Assembly: GCF_002210345.1 (NCBI RefSeq)
Contig: NZ_MWQI01000008.1
Coordinates: 62,001-126,000 of the forward strand
Direction of reading: 5' to 3'
Source: Fibrobacter sp. UWB4
GTDB lineage: Bacteria > Fibrobacterota > Fibrobacteria > Fibrobacterales > Fibrobacteraceae
DNA length: 64,000 nucleotides
Shown here: positions 1 through 7,546 of the stretch, piece by piece
Layout of the letters: every line of letters starts with the position of its first letter
Position numbering within the stretch: position 1 is the first letter of the stretch
Program-made: the position numbers and the translations under genes
The notes under the pieces: model-generated
What the model saw: only the letters and a program-made list of their open reading frames with translations
The model's database searches: none
What the model was told of the DNA's origin: nothing

Positions 1-40
1 GACGATTATTAGATGTCATAGAAATTCCAAACAATACTCA

Positions 41-64
41 AATAAAAAGGCTTGATTAAGCCTT
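41..64 (-). terminator. Terminator of the acyl carrier protein gene
   Basis: On the minus strand AAGGCTT-AATC-AAGCCTT is followed by TTTATTTG. The 7-bp stem overlaps the stop codon and last codons of the acyl carrier protein gene, so the gene ends inside its own terminator. Confidence 0.6.
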
Positions 65-301
65 GTTCTTTTCGATGAAAGCGGCGATGGTATCGATGCT
101 CTGGAAGTTTTCCTTTGCAACGCCAGTCATGGAAACGCCGAAGTTGTCATCGACGAAGGAGATGATTTCAAGGGAGTCCACGGAGTCAAGACCGATTTCT
201 TCGCCGAAAAGCGGAGTATCGTAATTCAGGACATCACCATCTACGCCGAGATCGGACATAAAGAATGCCTTGAGTTTGCTCTTGATTTCTTCGTTTGCCA
301 T
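56..301 (-). CDS. Acyl carrier protein
   Basis: Small acidic carrier protein of 81 residues that would hold acyl chains as a thioester on 4'-phosphopantetheine in the cytosol. The attachment site is Ser40 in GLDSVDSLEI, the helix II motif of the family, and the length is normal. The sequence differs from textbook AcpP (FGEEIGLDS rather than FVEDLGADS), so it could be a dedicated carrier rather than the main fatty acid ACP. It is divergent to fabD across a 252-bp gap, which fits fatty acid synthesis. An AAAGAGGA ribosome binding site precedes the ATG. The carrier assignment is firm; the pathway is inferred from context. Confidence 0.9.
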   Translation of the reverse strand: MANEEIKSKLKAFFMSDLGVDGDVLNYDTPLFGEEIGLDSVDSLEIISFVDDNFGVSMTGVAKENFQSIDTIAAFIEKNKA

Positions 302-334
302 ATTTTTGTATCCTCTTTTGATAAAATTTTAGCA

Positions 335-342
335 CAAAGATA
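335..342 (-). promoter_or_regulatory. Possible promoter -7 element of the acyl carrier protein gene
   Basis: TATCTTTG on the minus strand, about 35 bp before the start codon, matches the Bacteroidetes -7 consensus TAnnTTTG. A TTTTGG block lies 14 bp further upstream (357-362), a shorter spacing than the usual 19, so the call is tentative. The rest of 302-553 is AT-rich with no gene and should also hold the fabD promoter, which I could not place. Confidence 0.35.
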
Positions 343-553
343 GAAAATTATTCTTTCCAAAACCGCCCCTTTTTCGAAAAACGTATAAAATGCAGTTTTA
401 GCCGATAAGCGGTAATGGATATTATAAATAGGTTACAGTTAACAATAAAGCGGGAACTCGTTCGAAACTCGTATTGTAAACTTTTTCAAAAAGAAAGCAT
501 TCTGACACATTTAAATATCATTAACAGAAACATTATTTACTAAATTATGGCGC

Positions 554-1402
554 ATGATTTCATACGTATTTCCCGGTCAGGGTTCTCAGTTCCCAGGAAT
601 GGGCAAAGATTTATTCGAATCGAACGCCGACGTAAAGTCGATGTTCCTCAAGGCAAACGAAATTCTCGGCTTCAACATCACTGACGTGATGTTCAATGGC
701 ACCGCAGAAGACCTCAAGCAGACGAAAGTCACGCAGCCAGCAGTGTTCCTGCTCTCTGTTGCTATGGCTAAGGTCCAGGGTGGCAAGCCGGATATGGCCG
801 CAGGGCATTCGCTTGGCGAATTCTCCGCACTCACGGCCACGGGCGCCATCACATTTGAAGCAGGCCTCAAGCTCGTTGCAAAGCGTGCAGAAGCCATGCA
901 GAAGGCTTGCGAACTCCGCCCGGGTACGATGGCCGCTGTTCTCGGCGGTTCTGATGAACTCGTCGAAGAAGCTTGCGCACAGGTCAAGGACGCAGCCGTT
1001 GTTCCGGCAAACTTCAACAGCCCGGGACAGGTCGTTATCTCTGGCGAAAAGAAGGGCATTGACGAAGTTGCCGCTTACCTCACCGGCAAGGTGAAGCGCG
1101 TCGTTCCGCTGCAGGTCGGTGGTGCATTCCACTCCCCGCTCATGGAAAGCGCCCGTGCAGAACTTGCAAAGGCTATCGAAGAAACTGAATTTTCGACTCC
1201 GGTCTGCCCGGTCTACCAGAACGTAGACGCCAAGCCGCACACGGATCCGAACGAAATTAAGGCTAACCTTCTCACTCAGCTCACCTCCCCCGTCCGCTGG
1301 ACACAGACGGTCAAGAACATGATTGCAGACGGCGCCACAGAATTTAAGGAACTTGGCCCCGGCGAAGTTCTTACCAACCTTATCAAGCGCATTCAGAAGT
1401 AA
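554..1402 (+). CDS. fabD: Malonyl-CoA:ACP transacylase FabD
   Basis: Transfers malonyl from CoA to ACP, supplying the extender unit for type II fatty acid synthesis in the cytosol. The 282 residues are slightly shorter than the usual about 310. Visible family features are the oxyanion segment FPGQGSQ (6-12), the nucleophile elbow GHSLGE with Ser86, the catalytic His193 in GAFHSPLM, and NFNSPGQVVISG at 153-164. I see no Shine-Dalgarno before the ATG at 554; an ATG at 547 is out of frame. The carboxyltransferase gene follows after 21 bp on the same strand, so the two are probably cotranscribed. Confidence 0.96.
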   Translation: MISYVFPGQGSQFPGMGKDLFESNADVKSMFLKANEILGFNITDVMFNGTAEDLKQTKVTQPAVFLLSVAMAKVQGGKPDMAAGHSLGEFSALTATGAITFEAGLKLVAKRAEAMQKACELRPGTMAAVLGGSDELVEEACAQVKDAAVVPANFNSPGQVVISGEKKGIDEVAAYLTGKVKRVVPLQVGGAFHSPLMESARAELAKAIEETEFSTPVCPVYQNVDAKPHTDPNEIKANLLTQLTSPVRWTQTVKNMIADGATEFKELGPGEVLTNLIKRIQK

Positions 1403-1423
1403 GCGCAAACACACAGGAATACT

Positions 1424-2965
1424 ATGTGGGATAAATCGTATTTAGAAAAGTTGAGCGAACGCAACGCCAAGGCTCAGGCCGGTGGCGGCGCCGCTCGTGT
1501 AGAAAAGCAACATTCCCAGGGTAAGCTCACGGCTCGCGAACGCCTTGAAATCCTTTTTGACAAGGGCACGTTCAAGGAAATCGGTGCCATGCGCCTTTCC
1601 CAGAGCATCGAACTCCCGGAATCCAAGCGCATTTACGGTGACGGTGTCGTAACGGGTTACGGCAAGATCAATGGCCGCCCGGTTTACGCTTGCTCCCAGG
1701 ACTTCACGGTGAGCGGCGGTTCTCTCGGTTCCGCACACGCCAAAAAGATCTGCCACGTGATGGACCTCGCCCTTGATTCCATGGTGCCGTTCATCAGCAT
1801 CAACGATGGCGGTGGCGCCCGTATCGAAGAAGGCGTTAGCTCCCTCGACGGTTACAGTGGCATCTTTGCCCGTAACACTTGGGCAAGCGGCGTGATTCCG
1901 CAGATTTCCGTGATTCTCGGACCGTGCGCAGGTGGTGCTTGCTACTCCCCGGCTATCACAGACTTTATCTTCATGACCGAAAAGACGAGCCAGATGTTCA
2001 TCACAGGCCCGGCTGTCGTGAAGGCTGTGACTGCTGAAGTCGTGACCCCGGACCAGCTCGGTGGCGCAGGCGTTCATTCCTCCAAGTCCGGTGTTGCACA
2101 CTTTGTCTACAAGGACGACAAGGAATGCCTCGAAGGTGTGCGTAACTTGCTCAAGTACCTCCCGCAGAGCAACGTGGACAAGTCCGTCGCTCAGGCCGGT
2201 ACGATCGTGGACAAGTCTGCCGACATCGAAGAAATCATTCCGGACAACTTCAAGCGCGCTTACGATGTTCGCGACGTGCTCAACTGCTTTGCCGACAAGG
2301 ATTCCTTCCTCGAAATCCAGCCGGACTTTGCAAAGAACGTCGTCATCGGCTTTATCCGTCTCGACGGTAACGTGATTGGCGTTGTCGCTAACCAGCCGAA
2401 GTACCTCGCCGGTTCTTTGGACGTGGACGCTAGCGATAAGGCTGCACGCTTTGTCCGCTTCTGCGACAGCTTCAACATTCCTATCCTTACGCTCGAAGAC
2501 GTTCCGGGTTACATGCCGGGCACGAAGCAGGAACACAACGGCATTATCCGCCACGGTGCAAAGCTCCTCTTTGCATACGCCGAAGCAACAGTACCGCGCG
2601 TGACGCTCATTCTCCGCAAGGCATACGGTGGTGCTTACATCGCCATGAACAGCAAGAACCTCGGTGCTGACTGCGTGTTCGCCCTCCCGATCGCTCAGAT
2701 CGCCGTTATGGGTGCTGAAGGCGCTGTCGACATTCTCCGCAGAAAGGAAATCGCCGCTTCTGCTGAACCGGCCAAGGTCCGCGAACAGTACATCGCTCAG
2801 TACGAAGAAAAGTACTTGAACCCGTATATCGCCGCTGGCAACGGATTCATTGACGAAGTCATCGAACCGAAGAGCGTTCGCGACCGCCTTGTTTCCGCCT
2901 TCGAAAACTTGAAGAACAAGAAGAAGGCTGTGCTCTGGAAGAAGCACGGAAATATTCCGCTGTAG
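1424..2965 (+). CDS. Acyl-CoA carboxyltransferase subunit (propionyl-CoA carboxylase beta / methylmalonyl-CoA decarboxylase alpha type)
   Basis: A 513-residue biotin-dependent carboxyltransferase that moves a carboxyl group between carboxybiotin and an acyl-CoA. The N-terminal half carries DGGGARIEEGV and GPCAGGACYSPA, and the C-terminal half carries RKAYGGAYIAMNSK and the AVMGAEGAVDIL segment typical of PccB/MmdA/AccD5 proteins. No biotin carboxylase or biotin carrier gene is adjacent, so the partner subunits lie elsewhere. In a propionate- or succinate-metabolising anaerobe it could be the alpha subunit of a sodium-pumping methylmalonyl-CoA decarboxylase, but its position behind fabD also allows a role in malonyl-CoA supply; sequence alone does not decide. 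A CAGGA ribosome binding site precedes the ATG, and a strong terminator follows at 3042. Confidence 0.88.
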   Translation: MWDKSYLEKLSERNAKAQAGGGAARVEKQHSQGKLTARERLEILFDKGTFKEIGAMRLSQSIELPESKRIYGDGVVTGYGKINGRPVYACSQDFTVSGGSLGSAHAKKICHVMDLALDSMVPFISINDGGGARIEEGVSSLDGYSGIFARNTWASGVIPQISVILGPCAGGACYSPAITDFIFMTEKTSQMFITGPAVVKAVTAEVVTPDQLGGAGVHSSKSGVAHFVYKDDKECLEGVRNLLKYLPQSNVDKSVAQAGTIVDKSADIEEIIPDNFKRAYDVRDVLNCFADKDSFLEIQPDFAKNVVIGFIRLDGNVIGVVANQPKYLAGSLDVDASDKAARFVRFCDSFNIPILTLEDVPGYMPGTKQEHNGIIRHGAKLLFAYAEATVPRVTLILRKAYGGAYIAMNSKNLGADCVFALPIAQIAVMGAEGAVDILRRKEIAASAEPAKVREQYIAQYEEKYLNPYIAAGNGFIDEVIEPKSVRDRLVSAFENLKNKKKAVLWKKHGNIPL

Positions 2966-2971
2966 CCTTCG

Positions 2972-3029
2972 GCAGTAGACAGTAGGCAGTAGACAGTGGC
3001 TAGTTCATAGCTATTGGCTAATGCATAAA
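2972..3029. repeat. Heptanucleotide-period degenerate repeat array
   Basis: CAGTAGA-CAGTAGG-CAGTAGA-CAGT is followed by a second block that, read on the minus strand, is GCATTAG-CCAATAG-CTATGAA-CTAGCCA. Both step by 7 bp. The array starts 7 bp after the stop of the carboxyltransferase gene. Related arrays occur at 3991, 7476, 11890, 56575, 56661 and 59355. Confidence 0.7.
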
Positions 3030-3041
3030 GCAATTGAAATG

Positions 3042-3073
3042 TCCCGGTTCCATCGCGGAATCGGGATTTTTTT
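3042..3073 (+). terminator. Rho-independent terminator after the carboxyltransferase gene
   Basis: TCCCGGTTCC-ATCGC-GGAATCGGGA forms a 10-bp stem with one G-T pair, followed by TTTTTTT. Confidence 0.85.
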
Positions 3074-3083
3074 ATACAAGACT

Positions 3084-3138
3084 TGACTGGATCCTTCCGG
3101 CTTCGCCGTTCAGGACGACGACTCTAAAATCCAGTAAA
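3084..3138. repeat. Interspersed repeat (GGATCC...CAGGACGAC family)
   Basis: ACTGGATCCTTCCGGCTTCG continues into CCGTTCAGGACGACG and then ATCCAGTAAAG. It belongs to the family whose other orientation reads GTCATCCTGA...GAAGGATCCAGT. Copies in this window are at 7363, 10496, 10553, 11939, 20173, 53284, 62606 and 63218. Confidence 0.75.
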
Positions 3139-3145
3139 GGTTCTG

Positions 3146-3931
3146 TTACAGCAACGTTTTTACAAGCGTTTCGTGCAAAAGGCCATTGGTGAAAATGACC
3201 TGTTCGGCATCGACGAACTGCATGGGAGTACCGTCAATGTGTGTAGACTTGCCGCCCGCTTCTTCGACGAGGAGCGCGATAGCAGCAATGTCCCACGGAT
3301 AGCTCATGGTCATCACAAAACAGTCAATGCGACCGCAAGCCGTGAAACAGCCTTCAATCACAGCAGAGCCCAAGCACTTCACGCGTTCAAACGTTTCAGC
3401 TTCGCGGGCAAAGTTGTGCGAATTCTGCGCATTGATTTTTGCTGCATCGCCCACGTTGAAATCGCCATTCGAAACAATCGCATGTGCCGGGTTCGACTCG
3501 CGGCTCACATGAATTTGTTTATCATTCATGAACGCGCCCATGCCTTTAGCAGCAGTGTAGAGTTCACCGAGTTTGGGCAAATTAACAACCGCCACCAGCG
3601 GTTTGCCTTCGAAATGCAAGGCAATAGAAATTCCCCACAGCGGAATGCCACGGCTAAAGTTCACCGTTCCATCGACCGGGTCGATAATCCAACGGTAGCG
3701 CGGGTCCGAGCCTTCGATAACGCCCGCTTCTTCAGTGCGGATGGAATGCGTCGGGAACGCAGCGCGAAGCCCCTTGACAATAAGCTTTTCGCTAGAAACA
3801 TCGGCAATAGTCACAACGTCCTTGACAGTCTTGTAGCGGACATCGCCAAGGTTATTCTGGAGTGCAAGGCAAAGGTCGCCCGCCTTGCGGGCAAGGTCTT
3901 TGGCGACGTTCAAAAAATCTTCTGTATTCAT
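3146..3931 (-). CDS. Inositol monophosphatase family phosphatase
   Basis: Metal-dependent sugar or polyol phosphate monoesterase of 261 residues, cytosolic. All three family motifs are present: the metal ligand Glu67 in RTEEAG, DPVDGTVNF at 84-92 (metal ligands Asp84 and Asp87), and the late Asp214 in YPWDIAAIALLVEEAGG. Length is normal for SuhB/inositol-1-phosphatase proteins. Related enzymes dephosphorylate inositol-1-phosphate, histidinol phosphate (HisN) or 3'-phosphoadenosine phosphates, and the sequence does not discriminate. It is transcribed towards the carboxyltransferase gene and has no obvious operon partner. Confidence 0.92.
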   Translation of the reverse strand: MNTEDFLNVAKDLARKAGDLCLALQNNLGDVRYKTVKDVVTIADVSSEKLIVKGLRAAFPTHSIRTEEAGVIEGSDPRYRWIIDPVDGTVNFSRGIPLWGISIALHFEGKPLVAVVNLPKLGELYTAAKGMGAFMNDKQIHVSRESNPAHAIVSNGDFNVGDAAKINAQNSHNFAREAETFERVKCLGSAVIEGCFTACGRIDCFVMTMSYPWDIAAIALLVEEAGGKSTHIDGTPMQFVDAEQVIFTNGLLHETLVKTLL

Positions 3932-3949
3932 TTCATTCTCGTTTTTACA

Positions 3950-3981
3950 TAAAAAGGAGATTCCCGCCTACGCGGGAATGA
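3950..3981 (-). terminator. Hairpin, likely terminator, at the end of the FGE-like lipoprotein gene
   Basis: ATTCCCGC-GTAG-GCGGGAAT followed by CTCCTTTTT on the minus strand. The same hairpin core (CATTCCCGCGTAGGCGGGAAT) is a common bacterial interspersed palindrome, so it may be a repeat recruited as terminator. It lies about 56 bp past the lipoprotein stop and just before the monophosphatase start. Confidence 0.5.
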
Positions 3982-3990
3982 CAATAAATA

Positions 3991-4016
3991 ACAACTCTCG
4001 TCTCTAGTCTGTAGCC
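3991..4016. repeat. Short heptanucleotide-period repeat
   Basis: ACTCTCG-TCTCTAG-TCTGTAG steps by 7 bp between the monophosphatase gene and the 3' end of the lipoprotein gene. It is the weakest member of the family described at 2972. Confidence 0.45.
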
Positions 4017-4036
4017 GCATTGCGGCGTTTTCTCGT

Positions 4037-6400
4037 CTATTTCTTATACGCGCAACAGCGGAAACCGATCGTAGGAGACTTGTAGAATGACGCCGCTTGA
4101 CGGTAATAGGATTTTTCTCCTGTAAGGAACACAGCCTCTTTCTTTGTAGGCTTATACGTAAGTCCATTCCCAAGAGAATCAAGCCAAGCCTTGCCACCCT
4201 TCTTGTATTCGGAATAAAGCGAAAAATCCTTACCGATTACCTTTCCATTCTTATCGACGACATCGTAGAACTGGATCGTGTCCTTAAAGTCCTTTGGCGT
4301 AATCTTCTTATGCAAATTTCTCGTTGTATCGGCCGCATAAACCGTATCCACCAGAGTACCTTCACGGTAAAGGTAAACAGTATCTTGCGTATACCCAGGA
4401 CGCGTATAGTACGGGAACGCACGATTCGTGCAGTAAGCAATAGATTCACGATCAAGACCTTCATAAACCATGTAGCTCGCGCCCTTCAATACTGCGGCAG
4501 TATCTTCAGACCGTCCCATCACCCACTCCTGATACTGGCCCGGCAAATCCCTCACGCCCATCGGATTCATGCAATGCGGATCGCGTTTTCTGATATCTGC
4601 AGCAATGGTAGAATCATTGGTGCTGACATTGCAGACCTTAAACAAGTAATCAGAAGCCTTAGAATCACTTTCTTCGACAACGCCATACTGCAGAGAACCG
4701 CCCGACAGGCAGACAAGCTCCCAGTCTCGTTCACGGCAAAGAGAAATTTCAAAACCGCTCGCAGACATGGCCTCGCAAGCCGCAGCAGCCTCGGAATGCA
4801 GGACATTCGTCATGAATTTTCCATCCGCACCTCGATGTTCGAATTTTTCCATGCAAAGAGAAGTCGTATCGGAGGTTGATACTGCAATAAAGCCTTTAGG
4901 GCATTTAAGTTTATCTGCAAGTTCGCCAGGCGAAACGAAAATGGTATCCACCAGCGCCGCCGACTTATATTCTGAATTGTCAATAGAGCGGATGCGAAGG
5001 ATCAAAGTATCGCCGGGGGCAACGTATTGAATTGTATCCGACACGAAGCGGCCCGTGCCAGAATAGTCAATACTGAACCGGCCCTTTTCATCCATGCTAT
5101 AACGGTCCGTGTAGTTTTTTTCTTTGTTCGAAGAATACTTATGCCAGGACTTGTCTAATTTGTCATAATACTCGATCTCGTAGTTCGAGACATTTTTATA
5201 GCAAGTATTTTCGTTGCAGCCCCTCGGGAATACAAGAACCGAATCGACTTCAATTCCATGATCAAACTTGAGCGGATCTACGCTACGGCTCCACAAGATA
5301 CCGACCCGATTGTTGCTATCGAGCTTTGTATAGCCCGGGAATAGAGAATCTTCTGCCGTAAATATTTTCCTTGCCATCAAAGGAGCAATGGAATCTGTCG
5401 TGTTGAACTGGCGCCAAAAATCAACGGAGCTGTTGATTTCGGACCCGCTAGCATTACCAACCATATCCCAAGACGAAATTGCAATCCTATAACCAGGATC
5501 ATCTTCTCCAGATTGAGTACGGAGACCATCAACAATCAGGCGGAAATGATTTTTCGAAATGTCTTCGGAATTGTAGCCTTCACCATCGTATACAACGAGA
5601 CGGAGATAGTTCTTGTTTTTTTCGTTCACCTTTATTGCATCGACAAGAACGGAGTCGTTTCTCTTATGGATGTAGGCATTGCGCTTGTACAAGCGGGTTC
5701 CCTTATTATCGACACCAGCCGGGGACTGAATCGTCACTTCAAGCTTACCGACATCTTCATCAGGATCGTTGGAATAGATGACTACATTGTAGCCGAGAAT
5801 TTTACCAGAAACATCATTCGGCGAAAGAACCTTGGTCCTATCGGTCGGGCGGTACCATTCAAACCAGGCGCCCGTAGCCCACAGGGAATCCGACAACGGT
5901 TCCACATCGGTCGGAGGCAGGACATCTTTAAAAGGCAAAAATACGCGTTGCACAGATCCCGGATCGCCACCGTCGGAATATTCACAGAACATCACAACCT
6001 GAAGGCTATCATAACCCATCTTGACGAATTTGGCAATGGATTCCGTAAGATCAAGCGTATCGTATTCGCTACTCTTTTTCTGATATTTGCGGAAAAAAGA
6101 ATTGTCGATATTGTCATGAGCTTTTTCAATCTGCTTGTTCGAAACAGATTTCGAAGTATCGTCGATGACGGCATCGTCAAGCCAGACGCACAAGCCAGAA
6201 TAATCTTCAGTGCGTATTGGGTAATGGTAACGGATCTTATAGCAAATGCTGTCCTCGGGTGCGCCAGGACCGCAGCCTTCAATAATGGAATATTCGTAGA
6301 TTTCTCTGTCGAACTTGAATTCAGTTCCGTCGTCATCGTCGGAGCAGGCCAAGAAGAACAGAGCTAGAGCAGATAAGAGATAAAGTTTTAAATAGCGCAT
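4037..6400 (-). CDS. Large lipoprotein with C-terminal FGE-sulfatase-like domain
   Basis: A lipoprotein of 787 residues counted from the ATG at 6400 (a GTG three codons upstream is possible). Residues 1-18 form a signal peptide ending FFLA with lipobox Cys19, followed by SDDDD, so it should be lipid-anchored. Residues 25-480 look like beta-rich extracellular repeats of no family I recognise. From about residue 505 (KCPKGFIAVS) to the end the protein resembles the formylglycine-generating-enzyme fold: CMEKFE, the RERDWELVC segment, GQYQEWVMG and the terminal TIGFRCCAYKK, where family members usually end GFRC. Most bacterial members are not sulfatase activators but binding or structural proteins. 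It is monocistronic, with a probable terminator at 3950. Function unknown. Confidence 0.75.
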   Translation of the reverse strand: MRYLKLYLLSALALFFLACSDDDDGTEFKFDREIYEYSIIEGCGPGAPEDSICYKIRYHYPIRTEDYSGLCVWLDDAVIDDTSKSVSNKQIEKAHDNIDNSFFRKYQKKSSEYDTLDLTESIAKFVKMGYDSLQVVMFCEYSDGGDPGSVQRVFLPFKDVLPPTDVEPLSDSLWATGAWFEWYRPTDRTKVLSPNDVSGKILGYNVVIYSNDPDEDVGKLEVTIQSPAGVDNKGTRLYKRNAYIHKRNDSVLVDAIKVNEKNKNYLRLVVYDGEGYNSEDISKNHFRLIVDGLRTQSGEDDPGYRIAISSWDMVGNASGSEINSSVDFWRQFNTTDSIAPLMARKIFTAEDSLFPGYTKLDSNNRVGILWSRSVDPLKFDHGIEVDSVLVFPRGCNENTCYKNVSNYEIEYYDKLDKSWHKYSSNKEKNYTDRYSMDEKGRFSIDYSGTGRFVSDTIQYVAPGDTLILRIRSIDNSEYKSAALVDTIFVSPGELADKLKCPKGFIAVSTSDTTSLCMEKFEHRGADGKFMTNVLHSEAAAACEAMSASGFEISLCRERDWELVCLSGGSLQYGVVEESDSKASDYLFKVCNVSTNDSTIAADIRKRDPHCMNPMGVRDLPGQYQEWVMGRSEDTAAVLKGASYMVYEGLDRESIAYCTNRAFPYYTRPGYTQDTVYLYREGTLVDTVYAADTTRNLHKKITPKDFKDTIQFYDVVDKNGKVIGKDFSLYSEYKKGGKAWLDSLGNGLTYKPTKKEAVFLTGEKSYYRQAASFYKSPTIGFRCCAYKK

Positions 6401-6454
6401 AGAATTCACGCTATTAATTTAGAAAAAACGTAGTATGAAAATGCCATAAAAAGC

Positions 6455-6484
6455 AAAAACCGGGCGCTTTCGCGTCCGGCTTTT
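6455..6484 (-). terminator. Rho-independent terminator of rplU-rpmA
   Basis: Minus strand CCGGACGC-GAAA-GCGCCCGG followed by TTTTT. The stem has one A-C mismatch and lies 20 bp past the rpmA stop. Confidence 0.8.
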
Positions 6485-6502
6485 AAAAGCTAACCAAAGT
6501 TA

Positions 6503-6763
6503 TTAGGCTTCTTCAGGATAGACAGAGACCTTCTGGCGCTTTGCATCGAGGCGTTCGAACTTCACAGTGCCATCAACGAGGGAGAACAAGGTAAAGTCCT
6601 TGCCCATGCCGACATTGTTGCCCTTGTGGAAGTGAGAACCGCGCTGACGAACGATGATGTTGCCAGCCTTGACGGATTCGCCCGCATACTTCTTAACACC
6701 AAGGTACTTGGCGTTACTGTCGCGGCCGTTACGTACTGAACCTTGACCTTTCTTATGTGCCAT
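6503..6763 (-). CDS. rpmA: 50S ribosomal protein L27
   Basis: Large-subunit protein near the peptidyl transferase centre, 86 residues. The start [16 protein letters not shown] and the segment [20 protein letters not shown] are diagnostic. There is no cleavable N-terminal extension of the Firmicutes kind. It starts 3 bp after the rplU stop, and its ribosome binding site (AAGGAGG) lies inside the last codons of rplU, so translation is probably coupled. The order rplU-rpmA is the usual bacterial one, though obg does not follow here. Confidence 0.98.
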   Translation of the reverse strand: MAHKKGQGSVRNGRDSNAKYLGVKKYAGESVKAGNIIVRQRGSHFHKGNNVGMGKDFTLFSLVDGTVKFERLDAKRQKVSVYPEEA

Positions 6764-6766
6764 GGA

Positions 6767-7252
6767 TTAAGCCTCCTTAGCCTTACGCAGAGAGTTCTTC
6801 TTGACCTTAGCCGGCTTCGGAAGTCCCTGAGCGATCTTTTCCTTGCGAGTGAGCGGCTTGTTCTGAGCCTTCTGCTTAGCAAGGGCAGCCACGCGAGCGC
6901 GGTTGCGGGTAATAACTTGAGGGTCTACGACTGCAGATTCAGCGCCAGAGCGGAGTTCCGTGACGAGCACCTCGGTATAGCCCTGACGATGACCGTTACG
7001 ACGTTCGTAACGAGTACGACGCTTCTTCTTGAACACGATGATCGTGTCTTCCTTGCCATGGGCGAGAATTTCGACCTTGACAGAAGCATCATTCAGGACA
7101 GGGGTGCCGACTTGCACTTCTTTTCCGGAGAAAAGAAGGACGGACTTGAGCTCCAGTTCGGAACCAACAGCGGCGTCGATCAACGGGAGCTTGTAGGCCT
7201 TGCCGAGCTCGACTTTATACTGGAAACCACCTGCTTCAACAATAGAATACAT
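6767..7252 (-). CDS. rplU: 50S ribosomal protein L21 with basic C-terminal extension
   Basis: Binds 23S rRNA together with L20. Residues 1-103 are ordinary L21 (MYSIVEAGGFQYKVELGK at the start, FKKKRRTRYERRNGHRQGY near 74-92). The protein then runs on for almost 60 residues rich in Lys, Arg and Ala, giving 161 residues against about 103 in E. coli. The tail looks disordered and basic and could contact rRNA. There is no frameshift, and the tail runs up to the rpmA ribosome binding site. An AAAGGA site precedes the ATG. Confidence 0.97.
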   Translation of the reverse strand: MYSIVEAGGFQYKVELGKAYKLPLIDAAVGSELELKSVLLFSGKEVQVGTPVLNDASVKVEILAHGKEDTIIVFKKKRRTRYERRNGHRQGYTEVLVTELRSGAESAVVDPQVITRNRARVAALAKQKAQNKPLTRKEKIAQGLPKPAKVKKNSLRKAKEA

Positions 7253-7285
7253 TTTGTAATCCTTTTTAGTTTGCTATTGGGACCA

Positions 7286-7316
7286 CAAATTTAGTAATAG
7301 TGCACAGAAAATCAAA
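7286..7316 (-). promoter_or_regulatory. Promoter of rplU-rpmA, Bacteroidetes-like
   Basis: On the minus strand TTTG (7313-7316), a 19-bp spacer, then TAAATTTG (7286-7293). This fits the Bacteroidetes consensus TTTG-N19-TAnnTTTG. The predicted start lies about 25-30 nt before the rplU ATG. Confidence 0.55.
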
Positions 7317-7362
7317 GGGGCACAGAAGTGAAAAATGATAAAAAAGTGCATTTTCGAGAAAT

Positions 7363-7511
7363 AACTGGATCCTTCCGCCTTCGGCGTCAGGATGACGAGA
7401 AGGCTAGCCAGGATGACGAGAGTGAGGCAAGAACGGAATGTCAGGATGACTAGCGTGTGAAAAACGAGGTATTTTCTAATGACTAACGACAAACAACCAA
7501 GGGCTAATTTG
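7363..7511. repeat. Interspersed repeat followed by heptanucleotide array
   Basis: The 294-bp gap between rplU and the GH2 gene holds ACTGGATCCTTCCGCCTTCG with GCGTCAGGATGACG (from 7363), two degenerate CAGGATGAC echoes to 7450, and a heptamer array at 7476-7511 (CTAATGA-CTAACGA-CAAACAA-CCAAGGG). The GH2 promoter must lie in or just after it; I could not place it. Confidence 0.65.
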
Positions 7512-7546
7512 CTAAATTATCGCTGAATTTTATAAAGGATTCCCTA

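Noticed and set aside
611-1414. Long antisense frames under fabD and the carboxyltransferase
   Set aside because: They mirror strongly coding genes with biased third positions; the proteins have no recognisable motifs.
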